Source of the DNA: Methylobacterium sp. J-078 | GTDB lineage: Bacteria; Pseudomonadota; Alphaproteobacteria; Rhizobiales; Beijerinckiaceae | Reading direction: 5' to 3' | NCBI RefSeq assembly: GCF_022829285.1 | Contig: NZ_JAKSYI010000096.1 | Span: 1 to 64,000 of the forward strand | Length of the DNA: 64,000 bases | Shown: positions 8,409-16,479 of the stretch, in pieces | Layout: every line of letters starts with the position of its first letter | How positions within the stretch are numbered: position 1 is the first letter of the stretch | The notes under the pieces: generated by a model | Told to the model about the DNA's origin: nothing | The model's database searches: none | Seen by the model: only the letters and a program-made list of their open reading frames with translations | Translations under genes and position numbers: made by a program

Positions 8409-9703
8409 TGGTCCGCCTCGATTCCCGCGACGCAGACTTCGCCGAAGCGTTCACGCGCCTGCTCAGCGTCAAGCGCGAGATTTCCGAGGATGTCGACGAG
8501 ACCGTGCGGGGCATCATCGCCGGCGTGGTCGCGGGCGGCGACGCGGCGCTGGTCGACTACACCCGCCGCTTCGACCGCTTCGGCGAGGATTTCACGGTCG
8601 CGTCCCTGCGGGTGACCCCGGCCGAGATCGAGGCCGCCATCGCGGCCTGCCCGGCGGACGCCCTGGAGGCGCTGCGCTTCGCGGCCGGGCGCATCGAAGC
8701 GTTCCACGCCGCCCAGGTGCCGGGCGACCACATGGCGACCGACAGCCTGGGCGTCACCGCCGGCTGGCGCTGGACGGCGCTCGAATCCGTCGGCCTCTAC
8801 GTTCCCGGCGGCACCGCGAGCTATCCCTCCTCGGTGCTGATGAACGCCATTCCGGCCCGCGTCGCCGGTGTGCCCCGCGTCGTCATGGTGGTGCCGATGC
8901 CGGAAGGCACGATGAACCCGCTGGTGCTGGCCGCCGCGCATCTTTCCGGCGTCGACGAGGTCTACCGGGTCGGGGGCGCCCAGGCGGTGGCGGCCCTCGC
9001 CTACGGCACCGACACGATCGCGCCGGTGGCCAAGATCGTTGGCCCCGGCAATGCCTGGGTGGCCGCGGCCAAGCGCCGGGTCTTCGGGCAGGTCGGCATC
9101 GACATGATCGCCGGCCCCTCCGAGGTGCTGATCCTGGCCGATGCCCATGCCAATCCCGACTGGGTGGCGGCCGACCTCCTGGCCCAGGCCGAGCACGACG
9201 CCGCGGCCCAGTCGATCCTGATCACCGATTCCGCGACGCTCGCCGACAACGTGGCGCAAGCGGTGGAGCGCGCGCTGACCACCCTGCCCCGGGCCGAGAT
9301 CGCCCGGGCGAGCTGGCGCGACTACGGCGCCGTCGTGGTGGTGCGGAACTTTGACGAGGCGGTGCCGCTCGTCGACCGCCTCGCCCCGGAACACCTGGAG
9401 ATCGAGACCGCCGACGCTGAGGCGCTGGCGGCCAAGGTGCGCAACGCCGGGGCGATCTTCCTCGGATCGCACACGCCGGAGGCCATCGGCGACTATGTCG
9501 GCGGCCCCAACCACGTCCTGCCCACCGCCCGCTCGGCGCGGTTCTCCTCCGGGCTTGGCGTCCTCGACTTCATGAAGCGCACCACGATCCTGCGCTGTGA
9601 CCCGGCGGCCCTGCGGGCCCTGGGACCCTCGGCCATCGCGCTCGGACGGTCGGAGGGCCTGGAGGGCCACGCCCGCTCGGTGGCGATCCGCCTCAACCTG
9701 TGA
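8408..9703 (+). CDS. hisD: Histidinol dehydrogenase
   Basis: Catalyses the last two oxidations of histidine synthesis, L-histidinol to L-histidine with two NAD and a Zn ion. 431 aa, the normal length. Family motifs are in order: [20 protein letters not shown] (about 133-152), [26 protein letters not shown], and the Zn-ligand region [13 protein letters not shown]. It overlaps the DUF2948 stop by one base and is followed within 8 bp by the UPF0262 gene, so it is part of one operon. Confidence 0.96.
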   Translation: MVRLDSRDADFAEAFTRLLSVKREISEDVDETVRGIIAGVVAGGDAALVDYTRRFDRFGEDFTVASLRVTPAEIEAAIAACPADALEALRFAAGRIEAFHAAQVPGDHMATDSLGVTAGWRWTALESVGLYVPGGTASYPSSVLMNAIPARVAGVPRVVMVVPMPEGTMNPLVLAAAHLSGVDEVYRVGGAQAVAALAYGTDTIAPVAKIVGPGNAWVAAAKRRVFGQVGIDMIAGPSEVLILADAHANPDWVAADLLAQAEHDAAAQSILITDSATLADNVAQAVERALTTLPRAEIARASWRDYGAVVVVRNFDEAVPLVDRLAPEHLEIETADAEALAAKVRNAGAIFLGSHTPEAIGDYVGGPNHVLPTARSARFSSGLGVLDFMKRTTILRCDPAALRALGPSAIALGRSEGLEGHARSVAIRLNL

Positions 9704-9710
9704 GGGCCTG

Positions 9711-10208
9711 ATGTCCGGCGCGGCCAAAGCGAGCGAGCCCAAATCCCCCCACCGCCTCGCGGTGGTGACCCTCGACGAGGAATCGATCGGCCGGGGCAAT
9801 CCGGACCAGGAGCACGAGCGCGCCATCGCGATCTTCGACATCCTGGAGGACAACAGCTTCACGATTCCCGGCCGCGAGGGTCCCTACGCCCTCACCCTCG
9901 GCCTCGTGGAGAGCAAGCTCGCCTTCGTCATTAAGCGCGAGGACGGCGAGCCGGTGATGACCCACCTCCTGTCGCTGACCCCGTTCCGCCGGGTGATCCG
10001 CGACTACGAGATGATCTGCGAGAGCTACTACAACGCCATCCGCACCGCCTCGCCGACCCAGATCGAGGCGATCGACATGGGCCGGCGCGGCCTGCACAAC
10101 GAGGCCTCCGACCTGCTGCGCCAGCGCCTGGAGGGCAAGGTCGACCTCGACCACGACACCGCGCGGCGCCTCTTCACCCTGGTCTTCGCCTTGCACTGGA
10201 AGGCTTAG
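9711..10208 (+). CDS. UPF0262 family protein
   Basis: A 165-aa soluble protein recognisable by [36 protein letters not shown] and [20 protein letters not shown]. The family is restricted to alphaproteobacteria and keeps the same place between hisD and an LMW phosphatase gene. Function unknown. It starts 7 bp after the hisD stop. Confidence 0.9.
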   Translation: MSGAAKASEPKSPHRLAVVTLDEESIGRGNPDQEHERAIAIFDILEDNSFTIPGREGPYALTLGLVESKLAFVIKREDGEPVMTHLLSLTPFRRVIRDYEMICESYYNAIRTASPTQIEAIDMGRRGLHNEASDLLRQRLEGKVDLDHDTARRLFTLVFALHWKA

Positions 10209-10248
10209 AGCCGCGATCCCTCCAGAAGTGCGAGGCTGAGACGACCGG

Positions 10249-10710
10249 ATGGCGGACGCGACCGGCCCGAAGAAGACGCGCGTGCAGTCGGCCCTGTTCA
10301 TGTGCAACTTCAACGCCGTGCGCTCGCTCGCGGCGGAGGCCATCGCGCGCCACTACTTCGGCAAGTCGATCTACGTGCAGTCGGCCGGCGTGCGCTCGGG
10401 CGAGCCGGCCGATCCGTTCATGGTGGCGGCGCTGGACGAGATCGGCATCGACGCGGCGCGCCACAAGCCGCGCACCCTCGCCCAGTTGGAGGAGTGGGAG
10501 GGCCTGAACTTCGACCTCATCGTGACCCTGGCCCCGGAGGCCCACCACGCCGCCCTGGAGCTGACCCGCACCAACGCGGTCGAGGTCGAGTACTGGCCGA
10601 CGCCCGACCCGACCAACATCCAGGACGGCACCCGCGAACAGCGCCTCGACGCCTACCGCGACGTACGCGACGGACTGGTCTACCGGATCAAGATGCGGTT
10701 GAAGGGGTGA
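10249..10710 (+). CDS. Low-molecular-weight protein tyrosine phosphatase-like protein
   Basis: A 153-aa member of the LMW phosphatase/arsenate reductase fold. The phosphate-binding loop CNFNAVRS (Cys19...Arg25, C-x5-R) is intact, and an acidic residue that can act as general acid lies in TPDPTN near 122. It probably dephosphorylates a protein substrate; arsenate reduction is an alternative, since the fold is shared. It is the last gene of the murA/hisD-type cluster. Its 3' end overlaps the convergent NlpC/P60 gene by 23 nt. Confidence 0.85.
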   Translation: MADATGPKKTRVQSALFMCNFNAVRSLAAEAIARHYFGKSIYVQSAGVRSGEPADPFMVAALDEIGIDAARHKPRTLAQLEEWEGLNFDLIVTLAPEAHHAALELTRTNAVEVEYWPTPDPTNIQDGTREQRLDAYRDVRDGLVYRIKMRLKG

Positions 10711-11560
10711 GCCGCCGGATCGACGTCACCGGGCCGTAGCTGTTCGCCTGGATTCGGGCGACGGCCTCTCGCAAGGGCTCCACCGCCACCGCCATGTGGT
10801 GGCCGTTGGCGTGGATCAGGCGGGTCGCGTCGAGCATCAGTCCGACATGGCCGCGCCAGAATACGACATCGCCGCGCCGCAGCCCCTCGAAGTCCAGGGG
10901 CAGGGCCTCGCCGAGCCCGCGCTCCTGCTGGTCGGCGTCCCGCGGCGCCGCGATTCCGGCCTGCGCGAGGCAGAGCTGGAGGAGCCCGGAGCAGTCGAGG
11001 CCGAGGCTGGTGCGCCCACCCCAGAGATAGGGCGTCCCGACGAGGCGCTCGGCGGTGGCGGCATAGTCGGGCTCGACCGCCGCGAGGGGGACGCAGTGGC
11101 CGGCGAAGACGTAGCCGCCCGCGATCCGCAGATAATCGCCGACGGTCTCCGTCGCGCGGATGCGGGCACCCAGGGTCAGCCAGCCACTGGCGGGCTGCTT
11201 CAGGTCGGGACCGGGATAGAGGAAGCTGCGCAGGGCCGTGACGCGGTGCGTCGGCGCCACGGCGAGGCCGAGGGCCGCCTCGGGCAGGTAGCCGACATAG
11301 CCGTCATGGGCGAACTGGACGAAGACGAAGCCCTCCTCGGCGCCGTAGGCGGTCACCGTATCGCCCATCACCGCCTCGGTCTCGATGCCGGCATCGAAGC
11401 GGGGCGTCCGGCGCAAGGGGGCGGCGGGTACGACGACGGAGCGTTCCTCGCCCACGACGTAGCGCTCGGCCTCGACGTGACCGCGCAGGCGCGCGTCGGC
11501 GATCTCGGGCCGGGCCGGAACGAGGCGAGGGTCGGAGAGATCGAAAGGACAAGCCTGCAT
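10688..11560 (-). CDS. NlpC/P60 family cell-wall peptidase with SH3-like domains
   Basis: A 290-aa C40 peptidase, probably cutting stem-peptide bonds of peptidoglycan. Residues about 35-165 form two bacterial SH3-like domains (VMGDTVTAYGAEEGFVFVQ; ALGARIRATE region). The C-terminal NlpC domain has the catalytic cysteine in LDCSGLLQL (Cys190), the histidine in RGHVGLML (His238) and a third polar position at LIHANG (His250). No signal peptide is evident, so export route or cytoplasmic recycling role is open. Tail-to-tail overlap with the phosphatase gene means both 3' ends are transcribed on both strands. Confidence 0.85.
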   Translation of the reverse strand: MQACPFDLSDPRLVPARPEIADARLRGHVEAERYVVGEERSVVVPAAPLRRTPRFDAGIETEAVMGDTVTAYGAEEGFVFVQFAHDGYVGYLPEAALGLAVAPTHRVTALRSFLYPGPDLKQPASGWLTLGARIRATETVGDYLRIAGGYVFAGHCVPLAAVEPDYAATAERLVGTPYLWGGRTSLGLDCSGLLQLCLAQAGIAAPRDADQQERGLGEALPLDFEGLRRGDVVFWRGHVGLMLDATRLIHANGHHMAVAVEPLREAVARIQANSYGPVTSIRRLTPSTAS

Positions 11561-11809
11561 GGCTCCGACTATCCGCCCCAGGCGACCCGATCGCAACAGG
11601 CTGCGCGTGCCCCGCGCCGAGCGCGGCATTTCGACGCTTGAATCTGCCCAATCCACCGGCAGGGCGCTTTGCAGCCATGCAGGCCCCTTCGCGGGCTCGA
11701 CGATGGCCCTGATCGAAAAGCCATCACGCCGCCGCGATGCACCGGACGCGCGGGTCGCCCGCGAGCGTGTGCACTGCACAAACCGCCGGATCGCGTCTAT
11801 GTTCGGGTG

Positions 11810-12175
11810 ATGCCCCATGCGAGTCGCGCCGTGAAGAAGACCTCGAAATCCTTTCAGGATCTCCCGCCGATCCGCGTGCGGCGCGAGCCGCCGACCATCC
11901 CCGAGGCCGTCGCTGCGGCCCAGGACCTCGCCGACGACATCGAGCAGCAGGTGGAGATCGCCGCGGGCCTCATCGGCCTGCCGGCGGAGGAGGTGCGCGA
12001 GCACGTCGTCGCCGCTGCCAAGGCCAAGCCCGAGCGTCCCTCCGAGCGGATGCCGGAGCGCATCCTCACCGCCGCCAGCCCCAGCCGGGCGCCGCGCACC
12101 GTCATTGTCGAGCGCCGGACCCGGCCGCCGGTGGTGGTCGAGCGGCGCGGACGCCCGCCGATCGGGCGCCCCTGA
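11810..12175 (+). CDS. Hypothetical protein, basic C-terminus
   Basis: A 121-aa protein. The middle (about residues 30-65) is an acidic amphipathic helix region (AVAAAQDLADDIEQQVEIAAG), and the C-terminus is a run of Arg/Pro/Val pseudo-repeats (VIVERRTRPPVVVERRGRPP). No signal peptide or membrane segment. I do not recognise the family. Codon use looks coding, with strong third-position GC. It stands alone between divergent and convergent minus-strand genes. Start is uncertain; GTG three nt upstream is also possible. Confidence 0.6.
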   Translation: MPHASRAVKKTSKSFQDLPPIRVRREPPTIPEAVAAAQDLADDIEQQVEIAAGLIGLPAEEVREHVVAAAKAKPERPSERMPERILTAASPSRAPRTVIVERRTRPPVVVERRGRPPIGRP

Positions 12176-12180
12176 GCGCA

Positions 12181-12210
12181 GGACCGGATTTCGTCCGGCC
12201 CGGGGTTTTA
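12181..12210. terminator. Terminator-like hairpin
   Basis: GGACCGGA-TTTCG-TCCGGCCC forms a short GC stem followed by GGGG and TTTTA, just after the stop of the basic hypothetical gene and before the convergent SDR stop. The T-run is short, so support is moderate. Confidence 0.4.
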
Positions 12211-12216
12211 AATCCT

Positions 12217-12900
12217 CTACCAGTCCAAAGTCTTGCCGGTGTAGTCGAGATAGGCCGTACTGGTCCGTCCGAGCTGGCCCTCGATCACGTCCACCATGCC
12301 GGTGACGCTGGTGGCGACGTCGATGTCGGCATCGGCCCCGCCCATCTCGGTGCGGACCCAGCCCGGATGCAGCAGCAGCACGCCGAAGCCCGCCTCCCGG
12401 TGGCGGATCTCGAAACTGCGCACCAGGGTGTTGAGGGCGGCTTTGCTCGCCCGGTAGGTCTCCCAGCCGCCGGACTCGTTCAGGCCGACGCTGCCGAGGA
12501 TCGAACTCATGAAGGCGACGAGGCCGTTCGGTGCGAGTCGGTCGAGGAAGGTTTCGGCGAATCGCACCGGGCTCACCGCGTTGGTGAGATAGACCTGGGC
12601 GGCGACCTCGCGCGGCACTAGGTGCAGCGGCTCGTGGGCCTGCGTCGCCACCCCGGCCACCACGAAGATCAGGTCGAAGCTCTGGCCCGCGAGGCGGTCG
12701 TGCAGGGCGGCCACTGCGTGGTCGTCGTCAATGTCGGCGGTCTCGACCGTGAGGGCGTCGGAGGTCAGGGCGGCGAGGCCCGGGGAGCGCGAGCGCTGGG
12801 TCGCGGTCACCCGCCAACCGCGCTGGAGGAAGGTCTCGACGAGGCCGAGCCCGAGGCCGCGCGAGGCCCCAACGATGAGCGCATTCTTCTGGGGTGCCAT
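12217..12900 (-). CDS. Short-chain dehydrogenase/reductase
   Basis: A 227-aa classical SDR: cofactor-binding GASRGLGLGL at residues 11-20, active-site serine in MSSILGS (about 132), and YxxxK at Tyr149-Lys153. The C-factor-like pattern (LLLHPGWVRTEMGG near 170-185) suggests the subgroup annotated as SDR oxidoreductases with unknown substrate. Cytoplasmic, NAD(P)-dependent. It is followed on the same strand, upstream, by MgtC with about 140 bp between, so an operon is possible but not certain. Confidence 0.87.
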   Translation of the reverse strand: MAPQKNALIVGASRGLGLGLVETFLQRGWRVTATQRSRSPGLAALTSDALTVETADIDDDHAVAALHDRLAGQSFDLIFVVAGVATQAHEPLHLVPREVAAQVYLTNAVSPVRFAETFLDRLAPNGLVAFMSSILGSVGLNESGGWETYRASKAALNTLVRSFEIRHREAGFGVLLLHPGWVRTEMGGADADIDVATSVTGMVDVIEGQLGRTSTAYLDYTGKTLDW

Positions 12901-13042
12901 GGTGCTCCGTGTCTCTGGTTCGCGGAAGGGCCGCCCGCCCGGGGGCAGCGCCGCCCATCCCTCGAGGAGGAGGTGTACGGAAGAGCGGGTCCGGCAATCC
13001 GCGCCGCTTTCGCCGAGGTGCGCCGGCGCACCCGCGCATCCC

Positions 13043-13759
13043 TCAATCCGCCGTCTGCACCGACCAGGTCGCGTGCTCGATGCCGGGCATCCGCGCCAGG
13101 GCCGCCACCACCGCGTCGAGTTCGGCACCGGCCACCGCCGTCGCCACCAGGGTCGCCACCACCTCGACGGTGTCCTCGCCCCGCTCCACCACCTCGATGC
13201 CGCCGACGGGGTACTGCGCCGCCTCCAGGCGCTCGACCAGGAGGTCGCGGGCGGGGCCGGCGCCCTCCGCCTGCACCGTCACCTGCACCTCGTAGGTCGC
13301 CTCGGTCTGGCTCTCGTCGATGGGCGCGCGGTTGATGGCGTTCACCAGCGGCCGAAGCAGGGTGTTGCCGGCCAGCACCGCCGCCGTGACGAAGGCCGCT
13401 TCCAGGGGGAAGTCGGCCCCCGCGAAGGCCCCGACGGCGGCCGAGCACCAGAGGGTCGCGGCGGTGTTGAGGCCGCGCACGTTCATGCCCTCCTTCATGA
13501 TCACGCCGGCGCCGAGGAAGCCGACGCCCGAGATCACGTAGGCCACGGTGCGGGTGCCGCCCGCCGCCCCTTCGAGGCGCATGCCGAGGTCGACGAAGGC
13601 GGCCGCACCCACCGCCACCAGGACGTTGGTGCGCAGGCCCGCCGTGCGCTGGCGATATTGCCGCTCGGCCCCGATCAGGGTGCCGAGCCCGAAGGCGACG
13701 ATGAGGCTGACCGCCGAGTTGACGGCTTCGGGCATCGGCCCGGACAGGAAGGGGATCAT
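13043..13759 (-). CDS. MgtC/SapB family membrane protein
   Basis: A 238-aa protein. The N-terminal MgtC domain of four to five membrane segments carries all family motifs: GLGTLIGAERQ (about 24), GLRTN (about 41), GVGFLGAGVIMK (about 78-89) and VRGLNTAATLW (about 94). A C-terminal cytoplasmic ACT-like domain follows (about 155-238, YEVQVTVQ...). MgtC-type proteins are linked to growth under low magnesium and to control of ATP synthase or ion homeostasis; the exact role here is unknown. Confidence 0.88.
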   Translation of the reverse strand: MIPFLSGPMPEAVNSAVSLIVAFGLGTLIGAERQYRQRTAGLRTNVLVAVGAAAFVDLGMRLEGAAGGTRTVAYVISGVGFLGAGVIMKEGMNVRGLNTAATLWCSAAVGAFAGADFPLEAAFVTAAVLAGNTLLRPLVNAINRAPIDESQTEATYEVQVTVQAEGAGPARDLLVERLEAAQYPVGGIEVVERGEDTVEVVATLVATAVAGAELDAVVAALARMPGIEHATWSVQTAD

Positions 13760-13810
13760 CGCCCTGCCCTGACGCGGTCCCGTGACGGGACCATGACGGT
13801 GCGATCCGGA

Positions 13811-14512
13811 TCAGGCCTGCGGGTAATCGGAGATGCCGCCATGCGCCGCCGACCACTTGGCGGGCTCGTGCAGGAAGCTCTCGACCTCGGCCAGCACCTT
13901 CGGGTCGAAGTGGCCGCTCTCCTTGGCGACGCTGAGCACGTCCCACCAGGTGGTGAGGTAGTGCAGCTGGATACCGAGGTCGGCCATGAGTTCGCGGCTG
14001 TTGGGGAAGATGTCGTAGAAGAACATCACGAAGCAGTGGTCGACCTGGGCGCCGGCATCGCGCAGGGCCTTGCAGAACAGCGCCTTGCTGCGTCCGTCGG
14101 TGGCCAGATCCTCCACCAGCAGCGTGCGAGCGCCCTCCACCACCTCGCCCTCGATCTGGGCGTTGCGGCCAAAACCCTTGGCCTTCTTGCGCACGTACTG
14201 CATCGGCAGCATCAGCCGGTCGGAGATCCAGGCCGCGAAGGGGATGCCCGCGGTCTCGCCGCCGGCCACATGGGTGATCGACTCGTAGCCGATGTCGCGC
14301 ACGATGGTGGCGGCGGCGAAGTCGTTGAGCGTCGAGCGCAGGCGCGGATAGGAGATGATCTTGCGGCAGTCGATGTAGACCGGGCTCGCCCAGCCCGAGG
14401 TGAAGGTGAAGGGCTTGTCCTGGTAGAAGTGCACCGCCTTGATCTCGAGAAGCATCTTGGCCGCCTCGCGGGCGATCACGGCGCGGTCGATCGGCAGGAA
14501 GGAGGTCGTCAT
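13811..14512 (-). CDS. pyrE: Orotate phosphoribosyltransferase
   Basis: A 233-aa type I phosphoribosyltransferase converting orotate and PRPP to OMP in pyrimidine synthesis. The PRPP loop is [13 protein letters not shown], and the orotate-binding start [17 protein letters not shown] is present. It belongs to the slightly longer alphaproteobacterial type of PyrE. A run upstream of the ATG in the same frame is Arg/Pro-rich and not family-like, so it was excluded. A purine-rich GGAG is not obvious before the ATG. Confidence 0.93.
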   Translation of the reverse strand: MTTSFLPIDRAVIAREAAKMLLEIKAVHFYQDKPFTFTSGWASPVYIDCRKIISYPRLRSTLNDFAAATIVRDIGYESITHVAGGETAGIPFAAWISDRLMLPMQYVRKKAKGFGRNAQIEGEVVEGARTLLVEDLATDGRSKALFCKALRDAGAQVDHCFVMFFYDIFPNSRELMADLGIQLHYLTTWWDVLSVAKESGHFDPKVLAEVESFLHEPAKWSAAHGGISDYPQA

Positions 14513-14650
14513 GCGCGGGTTCGCTCTCGTGCGGGCGGCGGGCGCGGGCTTCCGTATCCGGAAGGGGCCTCGCGTCCGTCTGAAGGGAGGGTTCTCCTTC
14601 CCGCCAACCGTCCGGGGCGTCAACCCTGGGACTCTCCCGGCACGCGGCCC

Positions 14651-15550
14651 TCAGGCCAGGAAGGTCCGCAGGGCCGCCAGGGTCGCGTCGGGGTTCTCCT
14701 CGGCGAGGAAATGGCCGGACGTGACCTCGGCGGCAACGGCACCTGGCGCGAAGGTGCGCTGCCAGGCGGCCAGCGGCGTCTCGGACTCACGGTCGAGGTA
14801 GCCGTCGCCGGTAAGGATCAGGGTCGGGCAGGTCAGTTCGCGCCCGGCGGCTAGGTCCGCGAGGTCGGCCTCGCGGTCGCGGGTGGCCCCCGCGCGGTAA
14901 TCCTCGCAGAAGGCGTGGATGCGCTCGGGCACGTTCCAGGCCTGCCGGTAGAGGTGCAGGGCGGCGGGCGCGAAGACCTTGAGGGATTTGTCCCCGCTCC
15001 AGTCGCGCAGGAGCCCCTCGAAGTAAGAATCCGCGTCGCGGCCGATGGCCTGCTCGGGGCCCGGTGCGGCCTCGGCCAGGAAGTGCCAGTGCGAGGGCTT
15101 GCGCGGGTTGGCCTCGATCCGCTCCCACTGGACCAGGGTCGGCAGGATGTCGAGGAGAGCGAGGCGAGCGATCCGCCCTGGCTCGTCGAGGGCGAGGCGG
15201 TAGCCGATGCGCGCACCCCGGTCGTGCCCGACGAGGGCGAAGTGGACGTGGCCGAGCGACTCCATCACCGCCACCACCTCGGCCGCCAGCGTCCGCTTGG
15301 CATAGGCCTCGTGGCGGGGGTCGCCCTCCGGCGCGGCCGACCAGCCGTAGCCCTTGAGGTCGAGGCAGACCACGCGGTGGCGCTCGGCCAGCGCCGGCGC
15401 GATCCGGTGCCAGCAGGCATGGCTCTGCGGGAAGCCGTGGAGGAGGAGCACCGGACTCCCGTCCTCCGGTCCGCCGACGCGGGCGAAGAAGCGCCCGGCC
15501 GGAACGTCGATCCATCGGGCTGCGAAATCGGGGAAGAGATCAGTGGTCAC
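14651..15550 (-). CDS. Fluoroacetate/haloacetate dehalogenase-like alpha/beta hydrolase
   Basis: 299 aa from a GTG start with GGAGG 8 nt upstream. The nucleophile Asp110 lies in GHDRGAR, with Arg111 and Arg114 beside it. Asp134 (LLDILPT) and His280 (SGHFLAEE) complete the family's acidic/His set. His154-Trp155 (SHWHFL) and Tyr218 (EDYRAG) match the halide-binding pocket known from the fluoroacetate dehalogenase of Rhodopseudomonas palustris, at nearly identical numbering. Expected reaction: hydrolysis of haloacetate to glycolate and halide. An epoxide hydrolase is less likely because of the HW pair and tyrosine. Nothing nearby explains the substrate source. Confidence 0.82.
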   Translation of the reverse strand: MTTDLFPDFAARWIDVPAGRFFARVGGPEDGSPVLLLHGFPQSHACWHRIAPALAERHRVVCLDLKGYGWSAAPEGDPRHEAYAKRTLAAEVVAVMESLGHVHFALVGHDRGARIGYRLALDEPGRIARLALLDILPTLVQWERIEANPRKPSHWHFLAEAAPGPEQAIGRDADSYFEGLLRDWSGDKSLKVFAPAALHLYRQAWNVPERIHAFCEDYRAGATRDREADLADLAAGRELTCPTLILTGDGYLDRESETPLAAWQRTFAPGAVAAEVTSGHFLAEENPDATLAALRTFLA

Positions 15551-15635
15551 GGGCGGCGCCTCCGGCGGGGGCCGGGGGAACGCGCGCCCTGGGCCAGCGG
15601 TTCGCGGAGCCTTGCCCCGTTCCTGGCTCTCCGCC

Positions 15636-15941
15636 TCAGCCCTTCGACTTCGCGCCGCGTTGGACATCCATGTAACGCCGCAGAACCGCGTTCATGCGGG
15701 TCTGGTAGCCACGGCCGTCCCGCTTGAAAAAGTCGACCACATCGCGGTCGAAGCTCGCGTGGATGGACACCTTCGGCGAGGGCAGGCGGGTCGTGGCGCG
15801 AGCCCACTCGTCCTCGTGGATCGTGGCGGGGTTCTCTGCATCCTCGACTGCGATCCGCTCGATCTCATCCTCGGACAGCGCCTTCAGTCGAGCCCAATCC
15901 GTCCTGTCCTGCGGGGGCTTAGAAGCCTTGCTGACCGGCAT
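15636..15941 (-). CDS. brnA: BrnA family antitoxin
   Basis: A 101-aa BrnA-type antitoxin. The C-terminal half holds a ribbon-helix-helix DNA-binding region, PSPKVSIHASFDRDVVDFFK (about 54-73) followed by GRGYQTRMNAVLRRYM. The N-terminal half is acidic and likely wraps the toxin. It starts inside the end of brnT (23-nt overlap), the usual toxin-first order. BrnA normally represses its own operon together with BrnT, matching the strong palindrome at the brnT start. Confidence 0.88.
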   Translation of the reverse strand: MPVSKASKPPQDRTDWARLKALSEDEIERIAVEDAENPATIHEDEWARATTRLPSPKVSIHASFDRDVVDFFKRDGRGYQTRMNAVLRRYMDVQRGAKSKG

Positions 15942-16212
15942 CGTACAATCTCCTCTCCATTCGGTTCGCGAGTCGGGCGGAAATGATCCGCTGCTTTCCG
16001 TCACGTGGCGTGAAGGTGATGTTCAGGATGACCCCGTTGAGTGCGACGATCATGTTGAAGCGCGCCTCCCCATAATCGCGCCGCGCGTCTTCCCGGATCA
16101 GCGCGAAGCGGCCATCGAAGGCGTCGTCCAGGCCGGCAAACCCGATACCCCGGAGCCGGAGATTGGTCTCGCTCTTCAGATCGTCCCAGGCGGTGCGCTC
16201 GCGTTCACCCAT
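15919..16212 (-). CDS. brnT: BrnT family ribonuclease toxin
   Basis: A 97-aa BrnT/RelE-like ribonuclease toxin that would inhibit translation when free. Family features: tryptophan-aspartate start (TAWDDLKSETNLRLRGIGF), an FDG segment, then the C-terminal catalytic face NITFTPRDGKQRIISARLANRMERRLY with conserved Arg and Ser. An alternative ATG five codons upstream (16227) lies inside the operator palindrome; the ATG at MGERERTAWDD fits the family length better. Toxin precedes antitoxin and overlaps it. Confidence 0.86.
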   Translation of the reverse strand: MGERERTAWDDLKSETNLRLRGIGFAGLDDAFDGRFALIREDARRDYGEARFNMIVALNGVILNITFTPRDGKQRIISARLANRMERRLYDAGQQGF

Positions 16213-16214
16213 CG

Positions 16215-16245
16215 CCGCAATGTACATAAAATATGTACATTGCGG
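16215..16245. promoter_or_regulatory. Perfect palindromic operator at brnTA
   Basis: CCGCAATGTACATA, AAA, TATGTACATTGCGG: 14-bp perfect arms with a 3-nt centre immediately upstream of the brnT start codon. The AT-rich core contrasts with the surrounding GC. Position and symmetry fit an autoregulatory site for the BrnA ribbon-helix-helix dimer (inference). Confidence 0.75.
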
Positions 16246-16410
16246 GAAAGCCGCACCCGCAAAAATGTGTCCGGGCAAAATGCCCGGCCGCGCGCCCTGC
16301 GGCCTCACGGATGCCGCCTCGGGATTGACGCCCGGCCCGCGCAGCGGGCACACCCAACCATCGTGGATCGCTCAAGAATCCGCACCCAAAAAATCCACGA
16401 GGAGACGCGC

Positions 16411-16479
16411 ATGGACCGGCCCACCGTTCCTGCCCCGCAGGCGACCCGCACGGCCCGCGTGACGGGTCTCTCCGCATGA
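16411..16479 (+). CDS. Possible 22-aa leader peptide of the moxR operon
   Basis: A short frame beginning MDRPTVPAPQATRTARVTG and ending SA*. Its ATG has the best ribosome site in the area (GAGGAG, 6 nt spacing), whereas moxR itself has no clear one. Its TGA overlaps the moxR ATG as ATGA, which would let ribosomes re-initiate into moxR. The peptide is too short for family recognition and may serve only for translational coupling or attenuation. Frames differ, so it is not simply a longer MoxR N-terminus. Confidence 0.4.
   Translation: MDRPTVPAPQATRTARVTGLSA

Noticed and set aside
8009..9862. A 617-codon open frame antisense to hisD
   Set aside because: Long antisense frames are expected in 70 percent GC DNA. 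The translation is low complexity in Arg, Gly and His, and hisD on the other strand is certain.
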